Positions 1 through 8,898 of a DNA stretch of 64,000 bases are shown here, piece by piece (the first letter of the stretch is position 1; each line of letters begins with the position of its first letter). Made by a program: the position numbers and the translations under genes. The stretch is taken from the NCBI GenBank assembly GCA_965223045.1, contig CBDCVN010000013.1:3906001-3970000 (forward strand), given 5' to 3'. The notes beneath the pieces were generated by a model that worked only from the letters and a program-made list of their open reading frames with translations, searched no databases and had not been told where the DNA came from. This stretch comes from CBDCVN01 sp965223045. Lineage in GTDB: Bacteria; Deinococcota; Deinococci; Deinococcales; Trueperaceae.

Positions 1-2
1 TC

Positions 3-569
3 AATACTGTTTTTGCTCAACAAATGATGACAATAAGTGGCCTGATAAAATCTGAGTCTGGATTGCTTCCTAATACACGTGTAGCCTTACATGTTATAGA
101 CCAGCAGAACAACCAATATGTTGAGATTTTAGGTGTAACTCCTGTAGCAGGAACTTTTAACTTAAGCACTACAGTACCTCTTGATAATTCATATTTAAGT
201 CCTTTGACAAGTGGCAGCACAGTATTACCTGGTTTTCAAGATGGGTTTACTGTAAATCCTGAGGGGGCATACTTTGCAAGGGCTATTACAAACCTGTATG
301 TAGATACAGCAAATAACGCAACTTATGATGGACATGATATTGACCCTTTGTACTTAGGAATAGCTAGTGTTGAGAATCTTCCGGGGTTTTTCGCAATTAT
401 TTATGTAGATAGAGATGTTACCCTAAGTGGTGCAGGAGCTGCTGTCCAATTGTACACAGGTTGGAACATTTTTACAGTACGTTTTAACCAACAAAATACT
501 GCTATTTATACAGCAGAAAAAGTAGTCAATGACGCTGTATTGGACATGTTTTTACCTCGCTTAGAATAG
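3..569 (+). CDS. Secreted protein of unknown function (5' end missing)
   Basis: The reading frame is open to the left edge of the window. The first visible residues, NTVFAQQ, look like the end of a signal peptide with an A-Q cleavage site, so the ATG at 24 is probably not the true start. The mature part (about 180 residues) is rich in T, N, V and Y with hydrophobic alternation, suggesting a beta-sandwich exported protein. I recognise no family. No partner gene is visible; the next gene is about 160 bases away. Confidence 0.6.
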   Translation, partial: NTVFAQQMMTISGLIKSESGLLPNTRVALHVIDQQNNQYVEILGVTPVAGTFNLSTTVPLDNSYLSPLTSGSTVLPGFQDGFTVNPEGAYFARAITNLYVDTANNATYDGHDIDPLYLGIASVENLPGFFAIIYVDRDVTLSGAGAAVQLYTGWNIFTVRFNQQNTAIYTAEKVVNDAVLDMFLPRLE

Positions 570-611
570 GGTTTTACTAATTCAGCAATAGAAATATAAA
601 TCTCTAGGTAA

Positions 612-705
612 ACTCTTGGCAACAATTACGTGTTTGCATAGGACTAAAGGAGTTCTGTCCACTTTATTATTATCAACTCTCAGGCACTTGAAACACGTCA
701 AGAGT
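612..705 (+). other. Long imperfect stem-loop in intergenic DNA
   Basis: The left arm is ACTCTTG (612-618) plus ACGTGTTT (628-635), with a 9-base bulge between them. The right arm is the uninterrupted AAACACGTCAAGAGT (691-705). A second pair, ATAGGACT (638-645) with AGTCCTAT (703-710), competes with it. This could be a folded leader of the acylase gene or the 3' end of the upstream transcript. There is no clear U-run, so it is not a typical terminator. Confidence 0.35.
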
Positions 706-731
706 CCTATTTTTAAAGTATATTAAGTTTC

Positions 732-3161
732 ATGTTTATGCTAAAAGCTTTACGCATAATTTTTAATTTAATAATTATTCTCATCCTTTTACTGCTTGCT
801 GGATTCATATATCTACGCACAGGCCTACCTCGTACAAGTGGTACGTTTTTATTCTCGAGCTTAAACGCACCTGTAGAAGTTATTCGTGACCGTTACGGGA
901 TTCCACATATCTATGCAGAAAATGACGAAGATGCCTACTTTGCATTAGGCTTTGTTCACGCCCAAGATAGACTTTGGCAAATGGAGTTTCAGCGTCGTTT
1001 AGGAGCAGGTAGACTCTCAGAGTTTGCTGGAGAACGAGGTCTTAATTTAGATAGATTTTTCCGTACCCTTAGTGTTTATCATTATGCTAAAGCCTCTTTT
1101 GAAAATTTAGATGTAGAAACACAAAACACCCTCAAGGCCTATACAAAAGGAGTTAATACTTACTTAGAAAATCGCCGTGGGCCGTTACCTCCAGAGTTTC
1201 TGGCTTTCAGACATACACCAGAACCTTGGCAACCAGCCGATTCTTTGGTATGGCTGAAAATGATGGCTTGGGACTTGTCAAATAATTGGGATGATGAGCT
1301 TCTAAGAGCTAGGTTAGCTGGTGTACTTTCTGATGAAGAACTGGGACAACTATTTGCCCCCTATCCTGATGATGGTCCTACCATTTTGCCTGATTTCCAA
1401 GCACTTTACAAAGATTTACCACTAGATAAATTATGGGCAGATTTTCCTAAACCCTTACCCCCCGGAGCAGGCTCAAACGCTTGGGTTATTTCAGGGGAGA
1501 AAACTACAACAGGCAAACCACTTCTAGCTAATGACCCTCATTTAAGGCTACAGGCACCCTCAACATGGTACTTTGCCCATATAAAAACACCTAACTTTGA
1601 GGCTATTGGGGCTACCTTGCCTGGGCTACCAGCAATAATTCTAGGCCACAATAACTTTGTGGCTTGGGGGTTTGCTAATGTTCCTGCTGATAACCAAGAC
1701 CTTTTCATTGAGCGCATTGATCCTAGCAGCAAGAAATATTACTTAACTGCTGATAGCAACGAACCTTTCACAATCCGTGATGAAGTTATAAAAGTAAAGG
1801 GGAAAGAACAAAGCTCTATTATTCTTAAAGTGCGAGAGAGTAAGCATGGGCCAATTATCTCAGATGTTTCTGAAGATACTAGCTCTATTTTACAAGACAC
1901 TAATAGGGATGCTAATAGGGAGTTTGAGCATGTTGTAGCTTTTGCTTGGACAGCCTTACGGGAAGATGACTTAACTTTGCAAGCAGGTTTAAAGCTTTTA
2001 CAAGCTAGAAATGTTGAAGAGTTTGCCTCGAGCCTAAATAACTTCCACTCCCCACATCTAAGTATAGTTTATGCTGATGTTGAAGGAAACATTGGCCATT
2101 ATGCCCCTGCTCGAGTGCCTTTGCGCGCTAATGGTGACGGACTTGTCCCTGTGCCCGGTTGGACAGGTGAATATGATTGGCAAGGGACTATTCCCTTTGA
2201 AGAATTGCCTCATGTCATAAACCCTGCTTCAGGACAGATCATTAGTGCTAACCATAAAATTTTAGCTGATGGTTACCCTTATCTCATATCTTTAGATTGG
2301 GCAGAACCATACAGAGCTGCACGTATTGAAGAAATGATAGAAAGTTTAGAAAAGCACACCCCTGAAAGCTTTGCCCGTATTCAGGCTGACCAAGTTTCCC
2401 TTATGGCAAAAGAATTCTTACCTTTCATATTAGCAATAGATCCTAGAAGCGCCGAAGAACTAGAAGTGTTAACAAAGCTCCAAGCTTGGGATGGTAGAAT
2501 GTTAGCTGGATTTGTTGAACCACTTATATTTTACACTTGGTATCAAAATTTTAGTCGCCTCATTTACGCTGATGAATTAGATGAAGAATTTTTTAATGAT
2601 GCCTGGGGTTTTCGCCCTACATTCTTGCTAAGTGTGCTTAATACTAACTCCAAATGGTGCAATAATGTGCATACCTTTCCTGAGGAAAGTTGCGAAGACA
2701 TAACCAAGCAAGCTTTTAATGATGCTTTTGAAAACCTAAAAGCTAACTATGGTGATGATATATCAAACTGGCAATGGGGTAAGTCTCATAGAGTTAGACA
2801 TGCCCATACTTTATGTTCAGAAAATATATGTTCAAAAACACCATTACACTACATCTTTGATATTAATAAAGTTAATGGTGGTGACCCGTTTACTGTCAAT
2901 GTAGGGCGCTTTGACATTGACAGAAAGAACTTTACCCAAACTCATGGCCCTACCCTACGTGCTATTTATGACTTAGCCAATTTGGATAATTCACGCTTTA
3001 TTCACACCACAGGACAATCAGGACACCCCCTCTCACTAAGCTATCGCAGTTTTAATAGAAAGTGGCTTGATGTTGATTATCTTCCTATGAGTACCGTGCG
3101 CCCTGTATTAGAAGAAGCAATGACTGGCAAATTAGTGTTTAGGCCTCTCATTCCCCGTTAG
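732..3161 (+). CDS. Penicillin acylase family amidohydrolase (Ntn hydrolase)
   Basis: Predicted N-terminal-nucleophile amidase of the penicillin/acyl-homoserine-lactone/cephalosporin acylase family, 809 residues and normal full length. Residues about 5-28 form a hydrophobic signal or anchor helix. The alpha-chain region has the family segments RDRYGIPHIYAEN and ALGFVHAQDRLWQME. The mature beta-chain begins at GAGSNAWVISG, with Ser248 as the predicted catalytic nucleophile. Downstream come the NDPHL segment and a His/Asn-rich core. Maturation would cut before Ser248 to give alpha and beta chains in the periplasm. The substrate cannot be read from sequence; quorum-signal quenching and beta-lactam hydrolysis are both possible. 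The Uma2-like gene starts 5 bases after its stop. Confidence 0.9.
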   Translation: MFMLKALRIIFNLIIILILLLLAGFIYLRTGLPRTSGTFLFSSLNAPVEVIRDRYGIPHIYAENDEDAYFALGFVHAQDRLWQMEFQRRLGAGRLSEFAGERGLNLDRFFRTLSVYHYAKASFENLDVETQNTLKAYTKGVNTYLENRRGPLPPEFLAFRHTPEPWQPADSLVWLKMMAWDLSNNWDDELLRARLAGVLSDEELGQLFAPYPDDGPTILPDFQALYKDLPLDKLWADFPKPLPPGAGSNAWVISGEKTTTGKPLLANDPHLRLQAPSTWYFAHIKTPNFEAIGATLPGLPAIILGHNNFVAWGFANVPADNQDLFIERIDPSSKKYYLTADSNEPFTIRDEVIKVKGKEQSSIILKVRESKHGPIISDVSEDTSSILQDTNRDANREFEHVVAFAWTALREDDLTLQAGLKLLQARNVEEFASSLNNFHSPHLSIVYADVEGNIGHYAPARVPLRANGDGLVPVPGWTGEYDWQGTIPFEELPHVINPASGQIISANHKILADGYPYLISLDWAEPYRAARIEEMIESLEKHTPESFARIQADQVSLMAKEFLPFILAIDPRSAEELEVLTKLQAWDGRMLAGFVEPLIFYTWYQNFSRLIYADELDEEFFNDAWGFRPTFLLSVLNTNSKWCNNVHTFPEESCEDITKQAFNDAFENLKANYGDDISNWQWGKSHRVRHAHTLCSENICSKTPLHYIFDINKVNGGDPFTVNVGRFDIDRKNFTQTHGPTLRAIYDLANLDNSRFIHTTGQSGHPLSLSYRSFNRKWLDVDYLPMSTVRPVLEEAMTGKLVFRPLIPR

Positions 3162-3166
3162 CAGCA

Positions 3167-3748
3167 ATGACTGAACTATCACAATTAAAATCAACACTAA
3201 GCATGAATGAATACTTGGCCCTAGAAAGAGCTGCAAGTACTAAAAGTGAATACTTTGATGGGGAAATTTTTGCTATGGCTGGGGCTAGCAGGGAACACAA
3301 TCAGATTTCTACCAACACCGTTAGGGTTTTAGCTAATCAATTACTTGACAAACTCTGTAATGTGTACGCTAGCGATATGAAAGTCAAAATAGACAAGGTT
3401 AAAAAGTATACCTATCCAGACATAGTTATTGCCTGTGAGCAAGAAAAATTTGAGGATGAGAAAAAAGACATTCTGCTAAACCCCATTGTAATTATAGAAA
3501 TTCTTTCAGCTTCTACAGAAGCCTATGGTAGAGGTCAAAAATTTTTTCACTATCAGTTTATTGCTTCATTAGTTCAGTATATTTTGATTTCTCAAAGTAC
3601 TTTTCGGGTCGAAAGTTTTGTGCGCCAGCGTAATGGCTCATGGCTATACTTAGAATTTCACGATATAAGCGATTTAGTTGAGCTAAAAGCTATAGAGTGC
3701 ACATTACCTATCAAAGAAGTCTATAGAAAGATTGATTTAGGGGTTTAG
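3167..3748 (+). CDS. Uma2 family (DUF820) restriction-endonuclease-fold protein
   Basis: 193 residues with the family pattern: an N-terminal MNEYLALERA segment, then EYFDGEIFAMAGAS, then the PD-(D/E)XK core seen as YPDIVIACE followed by LNPIVIIEILS with the acidic and polar positions present. These proteins are abundant in cyanobacteria and Deinococcota and resemble transposon-linked nucleases, but their cellular role is largely undefined. It starts 5 bases after the acylase stop, so it is probably co-transcribed. No toxin-antitoxin partner is visible. Confidence 0.8.
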   Translation: MTELSQLKSTLSMNEYLALERAASTKSEYFDGEIFAMAGASREHNQISTNTVRVLANQLLDKLCNVYASDMKVKIDKVKKYTYPDIVIACEQEKFEDEKKDILLNPIVIIEILSASTEAYGRGQKFFHYQFIASLVQYILISQSTFRVESFVRQRNGSWLYLEFHDISDLVELKAIECTLPIKEVYRKIDLGV

Positions 3749-3864
3749 CTTTGGACTCATGTTGTATTCTAAGATCTAATTGCAATTGCTTCAATTGAGC
3801 TTCAAATAACCCTAGTTAGATGGTATCTGATTTTTAGGTAGTCACAATTAGTAAAGCTAAAGGT

Positions 3865-4662
3865 TTAGGTTGAAGCTATTGAGGAATTCAAGTCCAAATT
3901 TGAAGCATAAAGATGATAACCTGCTTCAGCAAAGTAAAGACCCTGCGGAGGAGCCTTAGGACCTAGCTTATTCCTATCTTTGTCAGCTAATAAACTAGGA
4001 ATTTCTTCAGACTTTATCTTCCCTTCCCCCACATAAATAAGCGTTCCCACAATTGTTCTAACCATCCCTCTTAGAAATCCATCAGCAACAATATCTAGTC
4101 TAATGTCATTGCCCTTAAGTCTAATCTGGCACAAACAAACCTCCTTGATAGTTGAACGTGTTTCCTGAGTGGCTAGAGCTACAAAATCTCTTTTTCCTTC
4201 AAAGTAAGGAGCAGCCTTCTGCATGGCTGTGACATCTAATAGTTGAGGTAAGAAAAGTAAGTACTTGCGCTCTAAGGCCATGTCTTTATAGCATGCACGT
4301 GCTAGACGCATTTTATAAATATAATGCCTATACTTACAACTGAACTGAGCTTCAAAATCCTCTCCTACTTCTTCAGCTTTTAACACTCGCACATCCTCTG
4401 GTAAACGGGAATTAAATACCTTAGGTATTCTATCTATCGGAATATTATCCTTGGTATCGTAGTGAGCAACCATTGCTAAGGCATGAACACCAGCATCTGT
4501 ACGGCCTGCACCTATCATACGTGGTTTTGCTAGTGGAATAGTTTTTAGGACTTCTTCTAAGACGCCTTGAACTGTGCGTTCACCTGTAACAGCTTGTATT
4601 TGCCAACCATGAAAGTCACTACCGTCAAATTCTAGGGTAAGTTTAATACGCCTATAAGTCAT
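3865..4662 (-). CDS. truA: tRNA pseudouridine(38-40) synthase TruA
   Basis: Converts uridines 38-40 of the tRNA anticodon arm to pseudouridine. Family landmarks are LEFDGSDFHGWQ at the N-terminus, the catalytic block GAGRTDAGVHA (Asp nucleophile), the YRHYIYKM strand and the C-terminal FLRGMVRTIVGTLIYVGEGK. I chose the ATG at 4662, which gives MTYRRIKLTLEFDG. The frame extends nine codons further to a TTG at 4689, but that extension is not typical of the family. Monocistronic here, with about 115 bases to the convergent Uma2 gene. Confidence 0.92.
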   Translation of the reverse strand: MTYRRIKLTLEFDGSDFHGWQIQAVTGERTVQGVLEEVLKTIPLAKPRMIGAGRTDAGVHALAMVAHYDTKDNIPIDRIPKVFNSRLPEDVRVLKAEEVGEDFEAQFSCKYRHYIYKMRLARACYKDMALERKYLLFLPQLLDVTAMQKAAPYFEGKRDFVALATQETRSTIKEVCLCQIRLKGNDIRLDIVADGFLRGMVRTIVGTLIYVGEGKIKSEEIPSLLADKDRNKLGPKAPPQGLYFAEAGYHLYASNLDLNSSIAST

Positions 4663-4838
4663 AAAAAAACTCTGATGCTGTATCAACACCTGTTGCTAAG
4701 AAAATGATCTCATCACAAATACAAACCACATATAAATATCGATGCTTATCCGGCTAAAGCTATAGTGCGCTAGAAAAACCTTGGGTTACCTTAGATCTGA
4801 GGTGAGTGGATAGAAAATAACTGCTACCGCCTAAATCC

Positions 4839-6818
4839 TTAATAATCATCAATAAGCTCTGGAACATCGTAACTTGCCATAATGTAACTGCTACCAAGGT
4901 CTTGAACTTCTATGGGAACCTCTAAACGCACTTCATCAATTAGGCAAATTGCTGCTGCTTCTACTTCACAGTAGTAAATAAGGAGATCACCTGTAAGAGT
5001 GGCCATGCCCTTATCTAATTGTAAAGGAACTTCTAAGGGAAAGCTGGGCTCGAGTATCATTTGTTCTGCAGCCTCGCCTAAACTAACAGTAGAGTCACTA
5101 CTCTTCCAGAGCATAGTAAAAGGAGCTACATCATTAACTTTGTAACCTTTGGGAAAATTAAGGTTTAGTTGAATATTACTTTGCCCTGCTTTTACTGTTT
5201 GGGATTCGAGTCTAAAAATTTTTATTTCATAAGGTACATCATAAGGAGAGCTTCCCCCACTCAGCTTGCTCTCTCTATCTACTAATGACAAAGTACTAAC
5301 TTCTTTATTATCTAAATCTATAATACGAATAACATGATTGTTGGTATCCGCAACATAAAGGCTATTACCAGCAATGCTAAGTCCCCCGGGTTCATTAAAC
5401 TTGGCTTTAAAAGCCATATCATCTTGCCAGCCTGCTTCACTACCAGCAAATCTAACAGTTTCACGACCTTCAGGTGCTAATTGTTTAATTTTACTGTTAT
5501 AAGTATCTGCTACATAAAGCAGTCCTTGATGATAAACTACTCCCAGAGGATGCTGTAAGCGCACTTGGTCACCAACACCATCTACATCACCAAAGTCAAA
5601 AAGCCCGGTTCCTACAATTGTTTTTATCTGGCTTTCTCCAGATAAATTTATGGCACGTATAGCACTAGCCTCGCTGTCTGCAAAGTACAGTTTTTCTCCG
5701 TCTGTAGCTAATCCACTTGGTTGATTTAAGCCTGCACTACCTAATAACCCATCTTTAAGTTCTTCACGACCTGTACCTGCATACAAACGTACTTCTTCAC
5801 TAACAGAATCATAAACCCAAAGTTGATGCTGTCCAGCCATAGCAATGTATACAAGCCTCTCATGATAAAGCACGTCCCATGGTGAATTTAAGCCTGCTTC
5901 TCTAGCAAGCTTGCTCTTAAAGCGCATGTATACTTGCTCACCAACACCAGCTACTGTTTCTACAGTGTGGCTTTTAAGGTCAACTCTGCGTATGGCATGG
6001 TTTTCCGTGTCAGCAACATAAAGTGTGTTTTCATCAGCTAGAGTAAGACCTTGTGGCCTAAAAAAACTAGCTTCAGAGAAGCTACCATTGGTAAGACTTG
6101 CTTTACCATTGCCTATCACATCTAAAACATTTCCTTCAAGATCACTTATCACTATACGATTATGGTTAGAGTCTGCTATAAAGAGTCTATTGCCAACCTC
6201 GTCAGCTAGTACCTTACCGGGAAAAAGTAGTTGCGAATCTACATTACGCTCTTCTAGCTCAAAGTTAATTGACTCTCTATTAATCTCGTTTTTGGCATCA
6301 AAATGTTTAACTGCCTCACTAATAATGGGATCAAAAAGAGCAAAAACCCCCTCACCAGCATGGGCAGTAATAACTCGGCCATTAGGATTGATTAAGACTA
6401 AAGTAGGCCACGCCCTAGCAGTGTAACTTCGCCATATAGTAAAGTCCTTGTCATTTACTACTGGGTGCTCGAGTTCATAACGTAAAATGATATTACGAAT
6501 ATTCTTACTCTGACTCTCATTATCAAATTTTGCCGAGTGGACACCTATAACCACTAACTCATCAGTATATTTTTCTTCAAGCTTTTTTAAGTCGGGGATG
6601 ATATGTATACAGTTAATGCAACCATAAGTCCAAAAATCTAATAGGACTATTTTGCCTTTTAAATCGGCCAAGGTAAGAGGGGTAGCAGTATTAAACCAAT
6701 CAACATTTTTAGGAAAATCAGGAGCTCTTATAGTGCTTTCTAGGGAATATTCTTGTGCTATGTTGCTAGTAAGCATTAAACTCCAAAAGGAAATTAGAAA
6801 GAACAGTTTTTTTAGCAT
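4839..6818 (-). CDS. Secreted thioredoxin-like protein with NHL-repeat propeller
   Basis: 659 residues. Residues 1-21 form a signal peptide. A TlpA/thioredoxin-like domain follows (about 30-170) with the redox motif C-I-N-C inside DFWTYGCINCIH. Next are at least five NHL repeats (about 200-500), each with an LYVADTxNHxIR-type core, forming a beta-propeller. A C-terminal beta-rich domain (about 530-650) holds a Cys pair near EVEAAAICLI. The architecture resembles the NHLRC2 group. Probable role is periplasmic disulfide or redox chemistry coupled to binding by the propeller; the substrate is unknown. Confidence 0.85.
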   Translation of the reverse strand: MLKKLFFLISFWSLMLTSNIAQEYSLESTIRAPDFPKNVDWFNTATPLTLADLKGKIVLLDFWTYGCINCIHIIPDLKKLEEKYTDELVVIGVHSAKFDNESQSKNIRNIILRYELEHPVVNDKDFTIWRSYTARAWPTLVLINPNGRVITAHAGEGVFALFDPIISEAVKHFDAKNEINRESINFELEERNVDSQLLFPGKVLADEVGNRLFIADSNHNRIVISDLEGNVLDVIGNGKASLTNGSFSEASFFRPQGLTLADENTLYVADTENHAIRRVDLKSHTVETVAGVGEQVYMRFKSKLAREAGLNSPWDVLYHERLVYIAMAGQHQLWVYDSVSEEVRLYAGTGREELKDGLLGSAGLNQPSGLATDGEKLYFADSEASAIRAINLSGESQIKTIVGTGLFDFGDVDGVGDQVRLQHPLGVVYHQGLLYVADTYNSKIKQLAPEGRETVRFAGSEAGWQDDMAFKAKFNEPGGLSIAGNSLYVADTNNHVIRIIDLDNKEVSTLSLVDRESKLSGGSSPYDVPYEIKIFRLESQTVKAGQSNIQLNLNFPKGYKVNDVAPFTMLWKSSDSTVSLGEAAEQMILEPSFPLEVPLQLDKGMATLTGDLLIYYCEVEAAAICLIDEVRLEVPIEVQDLGSSYIMASYDVPELIDDY

Positions 6819-6921
6819 TATATTTCTATAATATCAAGTTTTCTTGAGTCTCAAGTTTTGCAGATTACCTTTTGAGTACCATCCCCAACTATAAATGGCT
6901 GTTCTAAGGCTCTTGTCAATG

Positions 6922-7135
6922 TCAAAGAATATCTTTTCTAAAGAGATGAAAGCCTTTAAGAATACTTGCAAGTTCACCAACAACTCCAGAAAATTTTATA
7001 CTGCTTTCCTTGCCTGCTGTTAAGTTCTTCAGATAGGCTTCAACTATAGTGAGAAACACTGTATTTTGTTTGGCATAAGCTTTTTCTCTTCAATAATTGT
7101 ATCTTCTATGGTTAGGGCCAGTGTTTAATTGTCAT
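6922..7135 (-). pseudogene. Decayed CopG/DUF6364-like antitoxin with trace of a PIN toxin
   Basis: Reading the minus strand from an ATG at 7135, preceded by GAAGGAATT, gives MTIK, then in a second frame TLALTIEDTIIEEK. After another shift comes AKQNTVFLTIVEAYLKNLT and a tail ending at a stop at 6922. This is the layout of short DUF6364/ribbon-helix-helix antitoxins broken by at least two frameshifts. Overlapping its 3' end, another frame gives EKIFFDID, the usual first strand of a PIN-domain toxin, and then decays. I read it as a dead VapBC-like module. The rest of the 6819-7323 gap holds nothing else I can support. Confidence 0.45.
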
Positions 7136-7323
7136 TGCAATTCCTTCGTATAATTTTAGTATAAATAAACGTGTAAAGGTTTAGCCAATTTTTGCTCGAG
7201 TCCAAAAATGTTACCCTAAAGGTATGAATGACTGTACTCATGAAGGCCACTTGCCAATAATGTTGATGATGACATTTGATTTTAGTGAAGTACAATTTCG
7301 TGCTTTCACTGGATTCAATTAAT

Positions 7324-8268
7324 ATGCTACAACAAGCACAAAAAGAAACTTCTAAAAATAAAGAAACTTTGAGAAGTTATGTACTCTTAATCCTACAAGG
7401 AATAGTTATAGGTGCAGCTAATGCTGTCCCGGGGGTATCTGGTGGTACTATGGCCCTAATTTTCGGTATTTATGAAGAATTAATAGCTAGCATTAAGACT
7501 TTAGGTGACAAACGTTTCTGGCAAGCAGTATTTAAGTTAGATCTTAAAAAGGCTTTTGAATATTTAAATTGGCGTTTTTTGTTGCCAATAGCTTTTGGTG
7601 TTTTTGTTGCTATACTCCTGTTGGCACAAATTTTAGAGTATCTTTTAGAGCATAAAGCTAGTTTCGTATGGAGTTTTTTCTTTGGGCTTATTGCTGCTTC
7701 AGTTTTGAGCTTGGGTGCTCGAGTAAAAAGCTGGCGTTTTCCAGCCTTAATTACACTTTTACTAGGTGCAATTATTACTTTTGGCCTAGTAGGCCTAACT
7801 CTTACAAAAACTCCTGAAAATCCAATCTTTCTATTTATTTCTGGGGCGTTAGCAGCATCAGCTTTTATTTTACCAGGCATTTCAGGTGCACTTATTTTGG
7901 TTCTGCTAGGGAAGTATGAATTTGTGCTTAATTCAGTTAATCAGAAAGATATCTTAAGCCTATTGATTCTTGCTCTAGGAGGTGTAATAGGTTTAGTCAT
8001 TTTTGCTCGTTTTTTAAATTGGCTATTTAAGCATCATCATGACTTTACTATTGCCCTATTAACTGGTTCTATCCTTGGCTCTTTAAGGAAAGTGTGGCCT
8101 TGGCAAACATTTGACCTAAACACAAACGCTGCCAAAAATGTATTACCCTCTTGGCAGATTAATGGTGTTTTCAATTTTGATATTCTTTATGCTTTGCTAT
8201 TTGTAGCTTTAGGGTTTTTGCTAGTAATCTTAATAGATCCAAAAGCTAGATTAAAAATTTACATCTAA
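7324..8268 (+). CDS. DUF368 polyprenyl-phosphate transporter (PopT-like)
   Basis: Polytopic membrane protein of about 314 residues with 8-9 hydrophobic helices. The DUF368 signature GAANAVPGVSGGTMALIFG is present near the N-terminus, with the pseudo-symmetric repeat ALAASAFILPGISGALIL mid-protein. DUF368 proteins have been shown to return undecaprenyl phosphate across the inner membrane for cell-envelope glycan synthesis. I chose the ATG at 7324 (MLQQAQKETS); the frame extends 16 codons upstream to a non-ATG start without family similarity. Flanked by unrelated genes. Confidence 0.85.
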   Translation: MLQQAQKETSKNKETLRSYVLLILQGIVIGAANAVPGVSGGTMALIFGIYEELIASIKTLGDKRFWQAVFKLDLKKAFEYLNWRFLLPIAFGVFVAILLLAQILEYLLEHKASFVWSFFFGLIAASVLSLGARVKSWRFPALITLLLGAIITFGLVGLTLTKTPENPIFLFISGALAASAFILPGISGALILVLLGKYEFVLNSVNQKDILSLLILALGGVIGLVIFARFLNWLFKHHHDFTIALLTGSILGSLRKVWPWQTFDLNTNAAKNVLPSWQINGVFNFDILYALLFVALGFLLVILIDPKARLKIYI

Positions 8269-8276
8269 CTACCTAA

Positions 8277-8651
8277 TTAGCCCTCTAGGGGTTTATTGAC
8301 TAGTAAACGATTAACAAGCTTCCCAAAAGTATTACTTTGAAGGGGTTTAGTCAAAAGGTCAGCTCCTAGACTTTTCGCTCTTTCCTTGTACTCAGGGTGT
8401 GTGTGCGTTGTAACTACTAATTTGATTAGCCTCTTATTATCTATGAGTTGCTCGAGCAACTCAAGGCCATTCATGTTTGGCATATCAATATCGGTTATAA
8501 GTAGCTCTACCTCAGGGTTAGCCTTTAAAATCTCCAAGGCCTCATTACCATCTTCTGCAACTAGAGCATTATGCCCTTCTCTATTTAGAATGCTTTTTAA
8601 TAACACTCTTTGTGCAATATGATCGTCAGCTATCAAAATGTTGGCCATCAT
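8277..8651 (-). CDS. Single-domain response regulator (CheY-like receiver)
   Basis: 124 residues covering one receiver domain. ILIADDH holds the acidic pocket, LLITDIDMPNMNG the phospho-acceptor Asp54, LVVTTHTHP the switch Thr, and LLTKPL the conserved Lys. There is no output domain and no histidine kinase next to it, so it acts through protein contacts with an unlinked partner. The gene starts with two consecutive ATGs. It converges on the DUF368 gene with 8 bases between the stops. Confidence 0.88.
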   Translation of the reverse strand: MMANILIADDHIAQRVLLKSILNREGHNALVAEDGNEALEILKANPEVELLITDIDMPNMNGLELLEQLIDNKRLIKLVVTTHTHPEYKERAKSLGADLLTKPLQSNTFGKLVNRLLVNKPLEG

Positions 8652-8898
8652 TACTATCTGACTTTAGCTAAAGCTAATCACAAAGTTCTTACAAAAATCT
8701 TAAACAAAAGCTCAATAAACTCTCATCCCATCATAATTTGTAAATATCTGACCTAATACAATTATTATGATAAGCAAAGGTAAAACATTCTATTTTAAAA
8801 TATGAGAGCACACGCTTTTTACTTAAATAAGGGCCTTGCCAATAGGCTTTTCAATACTAAAAGCTTCCCTTGTAGCATTCCACCACCATTTTAGTACA

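Noticed and set aside
6025..6426. 133-codon plus-strand frame inside the thioredoxin/NHL gene
   Set aside because: It is a shadow of a well-supported minus-strand gene and has no protein-like features.
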